Assembly: GCF_004345675.1 (NCBI RefSeq)
Contig: NZ_SLWU01000002.1
Span: 1-64,000, forward strand
Source: Caldanaerobacter subterraneus
GTDB taxonomy: Bacteria > Bacillota > Thermoanaerobacteria > Thermoanaerobacterales > Thermoanaerobacteraceae
Direction: 5' to 3'
Length of the DNA stretch: 64,000 nucleotides
The translations under genes were made by a program, and so were the position numbers. The notes beneath the pieces are model-generated. The model worked only from the letters and a program-made list of their open reading frames with translations. It had not been told where the DNA came from and searched no databases. Position 1 is the first letter of the stretch; each line of letters starts with the position of its first letter. Below, in pieces: positions 7,620 to 15,544 of the stretch.

Positions 7620-9242
7620 TTGATAGGGTACATTTGTAAATACACACCTGTAGAAATAATCGAAGCCTTTGGAGAAGAACCGGTAAGACTTGAGTCAGGA
7701 TATAAGTCTCATGAGCGTGCTGAAGCACTGATTCATTCAAATATGTGCAGTTTTGCAAAAGGGGTTTTGGAAAATATAATTGAAAATAATATTGAAGAGG
7801 TTATATTAACTGCGTGTTGTGATAGTATAAAAAGGCTTTATGATGTATTAAAAGATAAAGTAAAATTTATCCATCTTCTGGACCTGCCTAGAAAAAAAGA
7901 TCCTCTCGCAATAGATCTTTTTTACAATGAAATAATTGAATTTATAGAAGCGTATCAGGCCTTTAAAAACAAGAATTTTGCTGAAGAGAATTTGCTAAAA
8001 ATTCTAGAAAGCAAGTCTTTTAATAAAGAAAAACAATCTGCTGAAAGCATTGCTATATTAGGTGCGAGGCTTAAAGATGATGTTATAGAAAAAATCAGAA
8101 ATTCTTGTACAGCAAAGGTAATAAATTTTACCTGCACAGGTGAAGAAAGAGTATTCAATATCGAAGCAAAAGATAATTTATTAAAAAGCTACGCGGAATC
8201 GCTTCTTAATTTAACACCTTGTATGAGAATGGCAGAAGATCGAAGCAAGTTAATCAATAAAGAATTCAAGGGGATAATATACAACACCATAAAGTTCTGT
8301 GATTTTTATTCCTATGAGTATGCTGAGCTCAAAAGCAAAGCAGACCTCCCACTTTTAAAAATTGAAACTGACTATAACGATTCAAATAGCGGACAGATTT
8401 TAACAAGAATAGATGCTTTTTTGGAATCAACCGGTATTAAAAAGATGGAAAAACAGAAAGCCAAGAAAGGGTATTTTGTAGGAGTGGATAGTGGCTCTAC
8501 TTCTACAAATGTAGTCATAATCGACGAAAACAAAAACATAATATCATATTCTATTATTCCAACAGGTCCTAAAGCTCTAGAAAGTGCTTTTAAAGCTTTT
8601 GAAATTGCTTTAAAAAATGCAGGACTTCAAGAAAAGGATATTACATCAATAGTAGCAACAGGGTATGGAAGAGTAAGCATTCCCTTTGCAGATAGAATTG
8701 TAACTGAAATTACCTGTCACGGAAAAGGCGCGTTTTTTATAGACAATACTGTTAGAACTGTTATAGATATAGGCGGACAGGATAGCAAAGTGATAAGGTT
8801 AGATGACAGCGGCAATGTCATTGATTTTGTAATGAATGACAAATGTTCAGCAGGGACAGGTCGGTTTCTTGAAGTAATGGCGAGAACATTAGGCATTTCA
8901 ATAGAAGAAATGGCAAAAGTGCATAAGGAAGTAAAAGAAAATATCACGATTACCAGTATGTGTACTGTATTTGCAGAATCAGAAGTAATATCTCTTATTG
9001 CGCAAAATAAGGATCAAAGGGATATAATACATGCCCTCAATAAAGCCGTTGCTTCAAAAGCTATTTCCCTGGTCGACAGAATAGGGAGAAAAGGAAAATA
9101 CATGATGACAGGGGGCGTTGCCAAAAATCAGGGAGTAGTTTATGCCATCGAAAGCAGGCTGGGCGAAAAACTTATAATTCCATTTGAACCTCAGATTATC
9201 GGAGCGCTTGGAGCAGCGCTAATTTCACTTGAAGGTAAATGA
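7620..9242 (+). CDS. Fusion of dehydratase-like subunit and 2-hydroxyacyl-CoA dehydratase activator ATPase
   Basis: The N-terminal ~270 residues are Cys-containing (MCSFAKG, TACCDS, TPCMRM) and resemble a shortened HgdB-type subunit. Residues ~285-540 are the ASKHA activator ATPase (HgdC/BadF type), with phosphate loop VDSGSTSTN, DIGGQDSK and TGGVAKNQG. Cluster-binding Cys409 (DKCSAGTG) and Cys448 (TSMCTVF) are 39 residues apart, as in HgdC. The TTG start at 7620 follows GGAGGTG; it lies 22 bases after the preceding stop codon. Known activators use ATP to inject one electron into the dehydratase. Together the two genes look like a self-contained system with activator and second subunit in one chain. 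The substrate cannot be told from sequence. Confidence 0.85.
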   Translation: MIGYICKYTPVEIIEAFGEEPVRLESGYKSHERAEALIHSNMCSFAKGVLENIIENNIEEVILTACCDSIKRLYDVLKDKVKFIHLLDLPRKKDPLAIDLFYNEIIEFIEAYQAFKNKNFAEENLLKILESKSFNKEKQSAESIAILGARLKDDVIEKIRNSCTAKVINFTCTGEERVFNIEAKDNLLKSYAESLLNLTPCMRMAEDRSKLINKEFKGIIYNTIKFCDFYSYEYAELKSKADLPLLKIETDYNDSNSGQILTRIDAFLESTGIKKMEKQKAKKGYFVGVDSGSTSTNVVIIDENKNIISYSIIPTGPKALESAFKAFEIALKNAGLQEKDITSIVATGYGRVSIPFADRIVTEITCHGKGAFFIDNTVRTVIDIGGQDSKVIRLDDSGNVIDFVMNDKCSAGTGRFLEVMARTLGISIEEMAKVHKEVKENITITSMCTVFAESEVISLIAQNKDQRDIIHALNKAVASKAISLVDRIGRKGKYMMTGGVAKNQGVVYAIESRLGEKLIIPFEPQIIGALGAALISLEGK

Positions 9243-9549
9243 GGGTATCACTATAGGCTTTACTCATGTATTTATAGAGATTGAATTTTTAAAATTTGAT
9301 CAAGTCCAAATTTTTGCGTAGAATCCCTATGGTTAGAATACGAACTTTTAGTTAGGTTTTTGGTTCGTTTCTATTTCTACTCTAACCAGAAGGTGAGGAA
9401 TGGCTCAACCCCTTTTTACACAATTATATAAACTTAACTGGCTTCTTTTCCAGGGAGACTCATTCTATATTCTACAACAGAAGACTTTTTAAAGTATTTT
9501 TGGCATTACTTCCTTAAAAAATTGCCTGAAATTAAAGTGACGCTATAGG
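9243..9549 (+). other. Intergenic stretch without a recognisable gene
   Basis: No convincing reading frame is present. The only structure seen is an imperfect inverted repeat (GGTTAG at 9331 with CTAACC at 9382, and an inner GAAC/GTTC pair). It is not followed by a T-run, so it is not an obvious terminator. The stretch ends at the left boundary of IS607 copy C. Confidence 0.6.
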
Positions 9550-9610
9550 GAGGTCAAAACAGTTGAAATTAGTAGTAAAAAATGATATAATTTTAATTGG
9601 GTGATGATGA

Positions 9611-10204
9611 ATGTTATTAACTATAAAAAAGGTTAAAGAGCTGTATGATATAAGCAGAATTACATTAATAAACTGGGAAAAGGAAGGATTAATAACCCCA
9701 ATTAGAACACCAAAAGGAAGAAGAAGGTACAAAAAAGAAGATATAGAGAAGTTATTAGGCATGCTGGAAGAAAAACCAAAACCTAAAGTAGTTTTGTATG
9801 CAAGAGTGTCCACAAAGAAACAAGAAGAATATCTTAAGAATCAAATTAGAAGGCTTGAAGAGTATGCTAATTCCCAAGGATGGCAGTATGAAGTCATATC
9901 CGAAATAGCAAGCGGAGTAAATGAAAATGGAAGAGGCTTATTAAAGCTTTTGAACAAGATAAAAAGAGGAGAAGTTGAAAAAGTTGTAATAGAATATCCT
10001 GATAGACTAGCGAGATTTGGCTTTGAATATCTTAAATTTTTCATGGAAAGCTTTGGGGTAGAGCTTATAGTTTTAAACGGGAAAGAAAACGAAGAAGACG
10101 CAAATAAAGAACTGGCAGAAGACTTAATAGCAATAGTAACATCTTTTGCGGCAAGAATTTATGGACAAAAGGGTGGCAAAAAACATGATAGTAATCCAGG
10201 CTAA
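9611..10204 (+). CDS. tnpA: IS607 serine recombinase TnpA (copy C)
   Basis: This is a 197-residue serine recombinase with an N-terminal MerR-type helix-turn-helix (residues 1-50) and a resolvase domain with the catalytic ARVSTKKQ serine. It differs from copy B at only a few positions (for example Pro-Ile for Pro-Val near residue 30 and Gly for Arg in VNENG). That points to recent spread. It overlaps tnpB by 20 bases. Confidence 0.95.
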   Translation: MLLTIKKVKELYDISRITLINWEKEGLITPIRTPKGRRRYKKEDIEKLLGMLEEKPKPKVVLYARVSTKKQEEYLKNQIRRLEEYANSQGWQYEVISEIASGVNENGRGLLKLLNKIKRGEVEKVVIEYPDRLARFGFEYLKFFMESFGVELIVLNGKENEEDANKELAEDLIAIVTSFAARIYGQKGGKKHDSNPG

Positions 10205-11366
10205 ACTCATTTTTCTAAATCAAGAAGACAAACAAACAGTATTAGACTTAATGAGAAGATGGTCTTCTTGTATGAGATTTGCATATAACAGACTTTTAGA
10301 AGGAGAAAAAAGAGCAGATTTAAAAAGAAAGTTACCCCAGGTATTCAATTTAAACTCAAGGTATGTAGATGATGCAATAATGAAAGCAAGGAGTACACTG
10401 GAATCTGCGAAAGAACTAGGTAAAAGTCCAAGAAAAGTCATTTTTGGCGGAAAAAAACTGTTTAGAAAACTTCAAAAACATCATTTAAATGGTAAAGCAT
10501 ATGAAAAATTAAAAATTAGGTGGCAGGAGAAGAGAAAAGGAAATCTATATTCAAGAGGGGATAAAAGCAAAAAAGGAAATCTCAACACAAGAATAGAAGT
10601 AAATGAAAATGGTACTTTCTTAAGGATAAATGTAGGAGAAAGAAAGTATGTATATACAAAGATACAGGCGGGATGGAAGAAGAATAAAAACAGAGGAGAG
10701 ATGCTTCAAGAAATCTCCAAATCAAATATACCATACTCTGTGGAGCTAAAACTCAAAAATGGCAGCATATACGCCTATTTTGCTATTGAAGAAAAATATC
10801 CAGAAATAAAGATAACAAAGGACAAAGGAGTTATAGGTATAGACGCCAATGCATATCCAGACAACATATCATGGGCAGAAACAGATGAAAAGGGGAATCT
10901 AATAAGCTATGGGAGTATGCCAATGCCAGAGCTTGCAAGCGGAAATAAAAACAAAAGAGAATATTTCAGATGGCAGTATGCTCATGAAATAGTAAAAATA
11001 GCAAAAGAAAAAGGAAAAGCAATTGTAATTGAAGAATTAGAAATAAAAGACAAAGGTAAAAGAGGAGACTTTTCAGGAAGAAAATCAAGAAGAATAAGAC
11101 ACAATTTTAGCTATAAATCACTTTTAAAAAAGATAAAAGTTTTAGCAAAACGAGAAGGGATAGAAGTAATAGAAGTCAATCCTTCTTACACCTCAATAAT
11201 GGGGATGTTAAAATATGCACCGCAGTACATGATAACAAAAGATGTAGCAGCAGCCTATGTAATAGCAAGAAGAGGATTAGGACTGCAAGAAAAGATACCA
11301 GATAATTATATAAAGTTTCTCAACGCATTGACTGTAGATGAATTAGAAGAATTAAAAGAGCTGTAA
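10185..11366 (+). CDS. tnpB: TnpB RNA-guided nuclease, C-terminally truncated by frameshift (copy C)
   Basis: This is homologous to the copy B TnpB, with the same RuvC triad (GIDAN, VIEEL, TKDVAAAYVIAR) and the same lack of a zinc finger. One base is missing near 11358-11365 relative to copy B, which creates an early stop after ELKEL. The downstream frame (11390-11620, MKKKHLKEINKA...) is the displaced tail. The break falls after the last RuvC Asp, so nuclease activity might survive. It is more diverged from copy B than the TnpA pair is. Confidence 0.85.
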   Translation: MIVIQAKLIFLNQEDKQTVLDLMRRWSSCMRFAYNRLLEGEKRADLKRKLPQVFNLNSRYVDDAIMKARSTLESAKELGKSPRKVIFGGKKLFRKLQKHHLNGKAYEKLKIRWQEKRKGNLYSRGDKSKKGNLNTRIEVNENGTFLRINVGERKYVYTKIQAGWKKNKNRGEMLQEISKSNIPYSVELKLKNGSIYAYFAIEEKYPEIKITKDKGVIGIDANAYPDNISWAETDEKGNLISYGSMPMPELASGNKNKREYFRWQYAHEIVKIAKEKGKAIVIEELEIKDKGKRGDFSGRKSRRIRHNFSYKSLLKKIKVLAKREGIEVIEVNPSYTSIMGMLKYAPQYMITKDVAAAYVIARRGLGLQEKIPDNYIKFLNALTVDELEELKEL

Positions 11367-11389
11367 AGAAAACAGTCAGAAACAAGCAG

Positions 11390-11620
11390 TTGAAGAAAAA
11401 ACACTTAAAAGAAATAAATAAAGCAATAGAAATTTTACAAAGCCTTGAGAGCAAGCCAGGAAGGGTGCTAGAACCTCTGGATGGAACAAGTTTTAGTGCC
11501 TATGATTTCTGGCGAGTTCTCAAGGTAGCGGTGGTGACTCCACTCTCTCCTGAGAAGGTAAAAAGAGACTTCTCTACCCTGAAAGGATTACTAATTCAGG
11601 GTAAGTGGAGAGACCCGTAA
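11390..11620 (+). pseudogene. tnpB: Displaced C-terminal tail of tnpB (copy C)
   Basis: The frame after the single-base loss reads KKKHLKEINKAIEILQSLE and then the LEPLDGTSF...LSPEK segment, which is present in all three copies and ends KWRDP. It has no ribosome site of its own. It overlaps the conserved right-end RNA segment. Confidence 0.6.
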
Positions 11621-11759
11621 GGGCGCAAGTTCCTGCTTCTTGAGGCAGGGGCTATGGCTTTCCCAAATACCGCCTGCTGGGGCTGGGAAAGTCTGAAGGG
11701 CGGACTACAAATACCCCAGCTATCTAAACTGTACAGTTTTGTACAGTTTGGGTAACCAG
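11462..11759 (+). ncRNA. Putative omega-RNA scaffold at right end of IS607 copy C
   Basis: This is nearly identical to the right ends of copies A and B, including the terminal stem-loop (CTAAACTGTACA paired with TGTACAGTTTGG). A guide would start at 11760 and read the start of the DUF1002 gene. The start of the transcript and its expression are inferred from the family. Confidence 0.55.
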
Positions 11760-11762
11760 GGT

Positions 11763-12629
11763 ATGAGAAAAGTAGTAAGCTTGTTCTTAATAATACTTTT
11801 TTCTACACTTGCTTTAATTAATCCTATCTATGCCACTGAAAGAGAAATAGTAACTTTAGGTTCAGATCTTACGCCTTCTCAACAACAGGAAATGTTAAAA
11901 TATTTTGGTGTTGAGGGCAAGCAAGTAAAAATTATAAAAGTCACAAATGAAGAGGAGAGGAAATATTTAGAAGGTTTAGTGCCAGGTAGGGAAATAGGGA
12001 CTCGTGCTATTTCTTCTGCTTATTTGCAGCTATTACCGGAAGGGGAAGGAATTTTAGTTGATACCCACAACATAACATGGGTTTCTAAAGAAATGTACGC
12101 AAATGCAATGATAACTGCAGGAATTAAAGATGCAAGGGTTGTGGTAGCTGCTCCTTTTAAGGTATCAGGAACCGCAGCCCTTACCGGAATAATGAAAGCA
12201 TTTGAGGAAGCCACAGGTAAAAAGTTAAGTGAAGAGGCGAAAAAGACTGCTAATGAGGAGTTAGTGATTACGGGTAAATTAGCAGAAAAAGTGGGTGAAG
12301 AGAAGGCAGCTGAACTTCTTGAAAAAGTGAAAAAAGAAGTAATTGAGAAGAGGTTGACGAATGAAAATGAAATTGCCAATGTGATAAAGGAAGTTGCCAG
12401 TAAGCTCAATATTAACCTAACAGAAGACCAAATATCTCAAATTGTTCAGCTTATGAAAAAAATAAATCAGCTTAATTTAGATATTGAAACAGTAAAAAAG
12501 CAATTAGAAAAAATCGGTGCAGATGTGGAGAAGATAAAAAAAACAGTTGAAGAAAATAAAGGCATATTACAAAAGATTTTAAAGGCTATTCAGGGTTTTT
12601 TGGATTGGCTCTTTTCACTATTTAGGTAA
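11763..12629 (+). CDS. Secreted DUF1002 family protein (YpuA-like)
   Basis: Residues 1-24 are a clear signal peptide ending PIYA, so the product is exported. The mature part matches the DUF1002 family in pattern: an N-terminal domain with TLGSDLTPSQQQEML, then a highly charged helical C-terminal half likely to form a coiled coil (residues ~150-280). It ends in a hydrophobic-aromatic tail (FLDWLFSLFR). The family's function is unknown. The ATG at 11763 is directly beyond the IS607 right end; an in-frame start at 11739 lies inside the element and lacks homology. Its original promoter and ribosome site have probably been displaced by the insertion. Confidence 0.75.
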   Translation: MRKVVSLFLIILFSTLALINPIYATEREIVTLGSDLTPSQQQEMLKYFGVEGKQVKIIKVTNEEERKYLEGLVPGREIGTRAISSAYLQLLPEGEGILVDTHNITWVSKEMYANAMITAGIKDARVVVAAPFKVSGTAALTGIMKAFEEATGKKLSEEAKKTANEELVITGKLAEKVGEEKAAELLEKVKKEVIEKRLTNENEIANVIKEVASKLNINLTEDQISQIVQLMKKINQLNLDIETVKKQLEKIGADVEKIKKTVEENKGILQKILKAIQGFLDWLFSLFR

Positions 12630-12659
12630 AGGGAAGTTAAACTGTATTGAGGTGAAATA

Positions 12660-13186
12660 ATGAAATATCTTATGTTTCCTTTCCCTATTTTTTATTTTTT
12701 AGCTTTTTAATATATTTTTCACCTCTTAGAATTAAGCTTGAAACCAAAAAAGATGAAGAAGTTATTTCCCTGAAAATAAAAACTAATATATTTTTTGTAA
12801 AATTGCTGAACTTTAAATTGTAAGTGGATTCAGAAGCTAAAAAGATTTGGATAAAGGTTTTAAGGATAAATTTTGCCAGAAGTGAAGGATAGAAAAGAGA
12901 GAGAGTCTCTACAAAAAAGCCTAGACTTCCACTGTTTGATGTAAGAAAAGTGGATTTTTTTGAAATTTTAAGAGTTTTGAAAGATATGCTTAAAGGCACT
13001 GTGGTTTATAGATTATACTTAAATATAAAAATTGGCTTAGAGAATACAGCGTGTACTGCTATTTTGACTGGATCTTTATGGGGATGGCAATACAGCCCTT
13101 ACGTCCATATACAATAGTGCAAATTTTGTTACTGTTCCGCAAGTTTATATTACCCCTTGTTATGGGGAAAGCAAAATAAATGTAAG
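12660..13186 (+). pseudogene. DUF2953 family membrane protein, frameshifted remnant
   Basis: The start is good (GAGGTGAAATA then ATG at 12660), but the frame stops after 16 codons. Successive frames then spell a DUF2953 protein: FSPLRIKLETKKDEE, NIFFVKLLNFK, VDSEAKKIWIKVL, VVYRLYLNIKIGLE, TACTAILTGSLWG, then FRKFILPLVMG. At least three frameshifts or stops are present, and the 3' end runs into the ISLre2 remnant. DUF2953 proteins are small membrane proteins of unknown function. No functional product is expected. Confidence 0.65.
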
Positions 13187-13700
13187 ATAGTGTAAAATTT
13201 CAGCAGTAACAAAGCAGGAAAATGAGGTATAGATGATGTTGAAAAAAGACCTCACCGGGGAAAAATCAAAAATCAAAACATAGAAAAGGTGAGGTCTAAT
13301 ATGTTATTAGATGTTCGACACAAGTGGGTATAATCCTGCTTTTTGTTCAAGGCTTAATGAAAATAATAAGGGAGAGTAAAGATGTTTATGAATTGGAGAG
13401 AAGGATACATGAACTTACACAAAAAGTATCAAGACAACTTCTTGAGTGGGCAGCAGAGGAGATGGATAAAAAGTTGATGGAGGACCGAGGCAAAAGAGTG
13501 TGGGAAGTAGTGGGATTTAGAGCAAAGCAGAAGGAAAAAAGAAAGTACACGGAAGAAGACATAGAAGAATGGTTAAAAGTTTCGTTACCGATACTGGAAG
13601 GCCCATTTGCGAGCAAGTCATGGATAAAATACGTTTTAAAGGTTATTAGCGGTGAGGTCGGCTATAAAAATTTTACCTCATAAAATCTTGATACGGACTT
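13187..13700 (+). mobile_element. ISLre2-type remnant, internally deleted (copy 2)
   Basis: This is a shortened ISLre2-type element that keeps both ends, an N-terminal and a C-terminal piece of the transposase, and nothing between. A perfect 10-bp inverted repeat (AGACCTCACC at 13247-13256, GGTGAGGTCT at 13288-13297) precedes the transposase start. The same stem with a compensating base change occurs in copy 1 at 5944-6255. It has no intact transposase and would need one in trans. Confidence 0.7.
13324..13683 (+). pseudogene. ISLre2 (UPF0236) transposase, internal-deletion remnant
   Basis: The first ~70 codons read like the N-terminus of an ISLre2 transposase (MKIIRESKDVYELERRIHEL..., then WEVVGFRAK). 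They are joined in frame to a C-terminal scrap (YTEEDIEEWLKVSLPILEGPF). The full transposase is about 450 residues, so more than 300 are missing, including the catalytic region. The likely native start is the ATG near 13357 rather than 13324. Confidence 0.65.
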
Positions 13701-13714
13701 TAAAACATCTTTTA

Positions 13715-13744
13715 TTGCATGGATAAGTAAATGTATAGTATAAT
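13715..13744 (+). promoter_or_regulatory. Probable promoter of the HyuA/deacetylase operon
   Basis: TTGCAT (13715-13720) and TATAAT (13739-13744) are 18 bases apart, followed by a ~105-base leader to the TTG start at 13850. No riboswitch motif was recognised in the leader. Confidence 0.45.
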
Positions 13745-13849
13745 GAAGGCAAGAGACGGAAAAATTTTCTCTGGGAGAATACAAAATACAAAAAACATTA
13801 AAATATAAAATGGCGTGATATTATTATTCCAAAGAAAGGAGGTTTTTAA

Positions 13850-15526
13850 TTGATCATCGGCCTTGATATGGGAGGAACTAATATAGACGGAGTTATCGTA
13901 GAAAAAGGCAAGATTATAAAAACCATAAAAAAACCTACAAATAGAGAGAATTTATTTAACTCCATCTGGACTGCCCTTAAAGAACTGCTTTCAGGATATG
14001 ATAACACTAAAATAGAAAGGATAAATTTAAGCACCACTGTATCTACCAACGCCATAGTTGAAAATAAACTTTCTCCTGTAGGAATGATTATTCAACCTGG
14101 TCCAGGTTTGCCTTATGATTTTTTAGCCTGCGGTGATGAAAACGTATTTATATCTGGATATATTGATCACAGAGGTGAAATAATTAAAGATTTTAATTTG
14201 TTTGAAATAGAAAATGCCATTAAATTATTCAAAGAAAAAAATATTAAAGCTTATGCTGTAGTCACTAAATTTTCTATTAGAAATCCTAGCATTGAAATAA
14301 AAATAAAAGAAATTTTGGAAAATGAAATACCCAACTCTTTTGTTACCATGGGACATACTATATCAGGCAAGTTAAATTTCCCTCGCAGAGTGTATACTTC
14401 TTATTTAAATTCAGCAGTGCACAGTATTTTTAATGAATTTTTAAATAATATTAAAAAATCCCTAGAAAAAGAAGGAATAAATGCACCAGTATTTATATTA
14501 AAAGCCGACGGCGGCACTATGAATATCTCTACAGCAGAGAAAAAACCAGTAGAAACTATCCTATCTGGTCCTGCTGCCAGCCTTATGGGAATTAATGCTA
14601 TGCTTCCTACCAATGAAGATGCAATATTACTAGATATTGGAGGTACTACTACAGACATATTTTTCCTTGCCGATGGAGTTCCTTTATTTGAACCGTGGGG
14701 AATAAGAATAGGTAAATATAAAACTTTAATAAGAGCAATTTATAGTGTTTCCATAGGTTTAGGTGGAGATAGTAGTATTTGTGTTAGAAATGGCAGGATA
14801 AAAATAGGCCCCCAAAGAGAAGGAGTGCCTTACGCTTTTGGTGGTCCCAAACCTACTCCTACAGATGCCATGATAACCTTAGAGTTGATAGATGAAAATG
14901 CATTTCGCCTCACTCACGATAATGTTAAAAAAGCTTATGAAGCAATGACTTTATTGGGAAGAGAGTTAAATTTATCAGCAAAAGATATGGCAAAATTAAT
15001 TCTCAGCACTATGGGAGATATTATTAAAAATAAAGTAGATGAACTTTTACATGAAATAAATAGCCGTCCCGTTTATACTGTAAAAGAATTATTGTACGGG
15101 AAAAAAATTAAACCTAAGCTGATAAATATAATTGGTGGTCCTTCTAAAGTATTAGCCCCTGTACTTGAAGAAAAGTTTAATTTACCTTGCTATTACCCTA
15201 AAAACTATTCTGTAGCCAACGCTATAGGTGCAGCTTTAGCACGACCAACTACCGAAATTACAATGTTCGTTGATACTTCTAAAAAAACACTTTCTGTACC
15301 TGAATTAGGATTATATGAAAAAATAAGTGGAAATTATACTCTTGATAAAGCAAAAGAAAAAGCTTTAGAATTAGTCAAAAAATCTGCTCTATCTCTGGGC
15401 GCTTCTATTGAGGAAATAGAAGCTGAAATAGTAGAAGAAAGTAGCTTCAATATGGTAAGAGGATTTTATACTATCGGAAAGAACATGCGAATTAAAGCTC
15501 AGGTAAAACCAGGACTTATCCAATAA
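13850..15526 (+). CDS. Hydantoinase/oxoprolinase-family (HyuA-like) ASKHA protein
   Basis: This protein has the actin-like ATPase fold of the HyuA/acetophenone carboxylase/oxoprolinase family. Phosphate loops are visible at the N-terminus (GLDMGGTNIDG) and centrally (LLDIGGTTTDIFF), with the SGPAAS motif near residue 240. Known members use ATP to open cyclic amides or activate ketones. At 558 residues it is shorter than classical HyuA (~650-700), and no HyuB partner is nearby. The TTG at 13850 follows AAAGGAGG. The next gene starts 18 bases on, so the two are almost certainly co-transcribed. The substrate is unknown. Confidence 0.8.
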   Translation: MIIGLDMGGTNIDGVIVEKGKIIKTIKKPTNRENLFNSIWTALKELLSGYDNTKIERINLSTTVSTNAIVENKLSPVGMIIQPGPGLPYDFLACGDENVFISGYIDHRGEIIKDFNLFEIENAIKLFKEKNIKAYAVVTKFSIRNPSIEIKIKEILENEIPNSFVTMGHTISGKLNFPRRVYTSYLNSAVHSIFNEFLNNIKKSLEKEGINAPVFILKADGGTMNISTAEKKPVETILSGPAASLMGINAMLPTNEDAILLDIGGTTTDIFFLADGVPLFEPWGIRIGKYKTLIRAIYSVSIGLGGDSSICVRNGRIKIGPQREGVPYAFGGPKPTPTDAMITLELIDENAFRLTHDNVKKAYEAMTLLGRELNLSAKDMAKLILSTMGDIIKNKVDELLHEINSRPVYTVKELLYGKKIKPKLINIIGGPSKVLAPVLEEKFNLPCYYPKNYSVANAIGAALARPTTEITMFVDTSKKTLSVPELGLYEKISGNYTLDKAKEKALELVKKSALSLGASIEEIEAEIVEESSFNMVRGFYTIGKNMRIKAQVKPGLIQ

Positions 15527-15544
15527 ATTGAGAGGTGAATGAGA

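Larger units (their letters stand above)
9550..11759 (+). mobile_element. IS607-family element, copy C (2.2 kb)
   Basis: This is a full-length copy with the same left end (GAGGTCAAAACAG) and right end (AACCAG plus target G) as copy B. Its tnpA is intact and its tnpB is frameshifted near the C-terminus. It is inserted a few bases upstream of the ATG of the DUF1002 gene at 11763, so it separates that gene from its original upstream sequence. It is on the same strand as copies A and B. Confidence 0.92.

Noticed and set aside
9331-9387. Inverted repeat as a terminator after the dehydratase genes
   Set aside because: The arms are interrupted and no T-run follows; kept only as a note in the intergenic entry.
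11739-11762. Earlier start (MYSLGNQG) for the DUF1002 gene
   Set aside because: These codons are the terminal bases of IS607 copy C; the signal peptide begins properly at the ATG at 11763.
12685-12999. 104-residue minus-strand frame over the DUF2953 region
   Set aside because: It is the antisense shadow of the decayed DUF2953 gene; it has no ribosome site and its Ser/Phe/Leu-rich composition is typical of antisense frames.
13745-13849. Riboswitch in the leader of the HyuA/deacetylase operon
   Set aside because: About 105 bases with no stable stem or known motif; nothing beyond an AT-rich leader could be supported.
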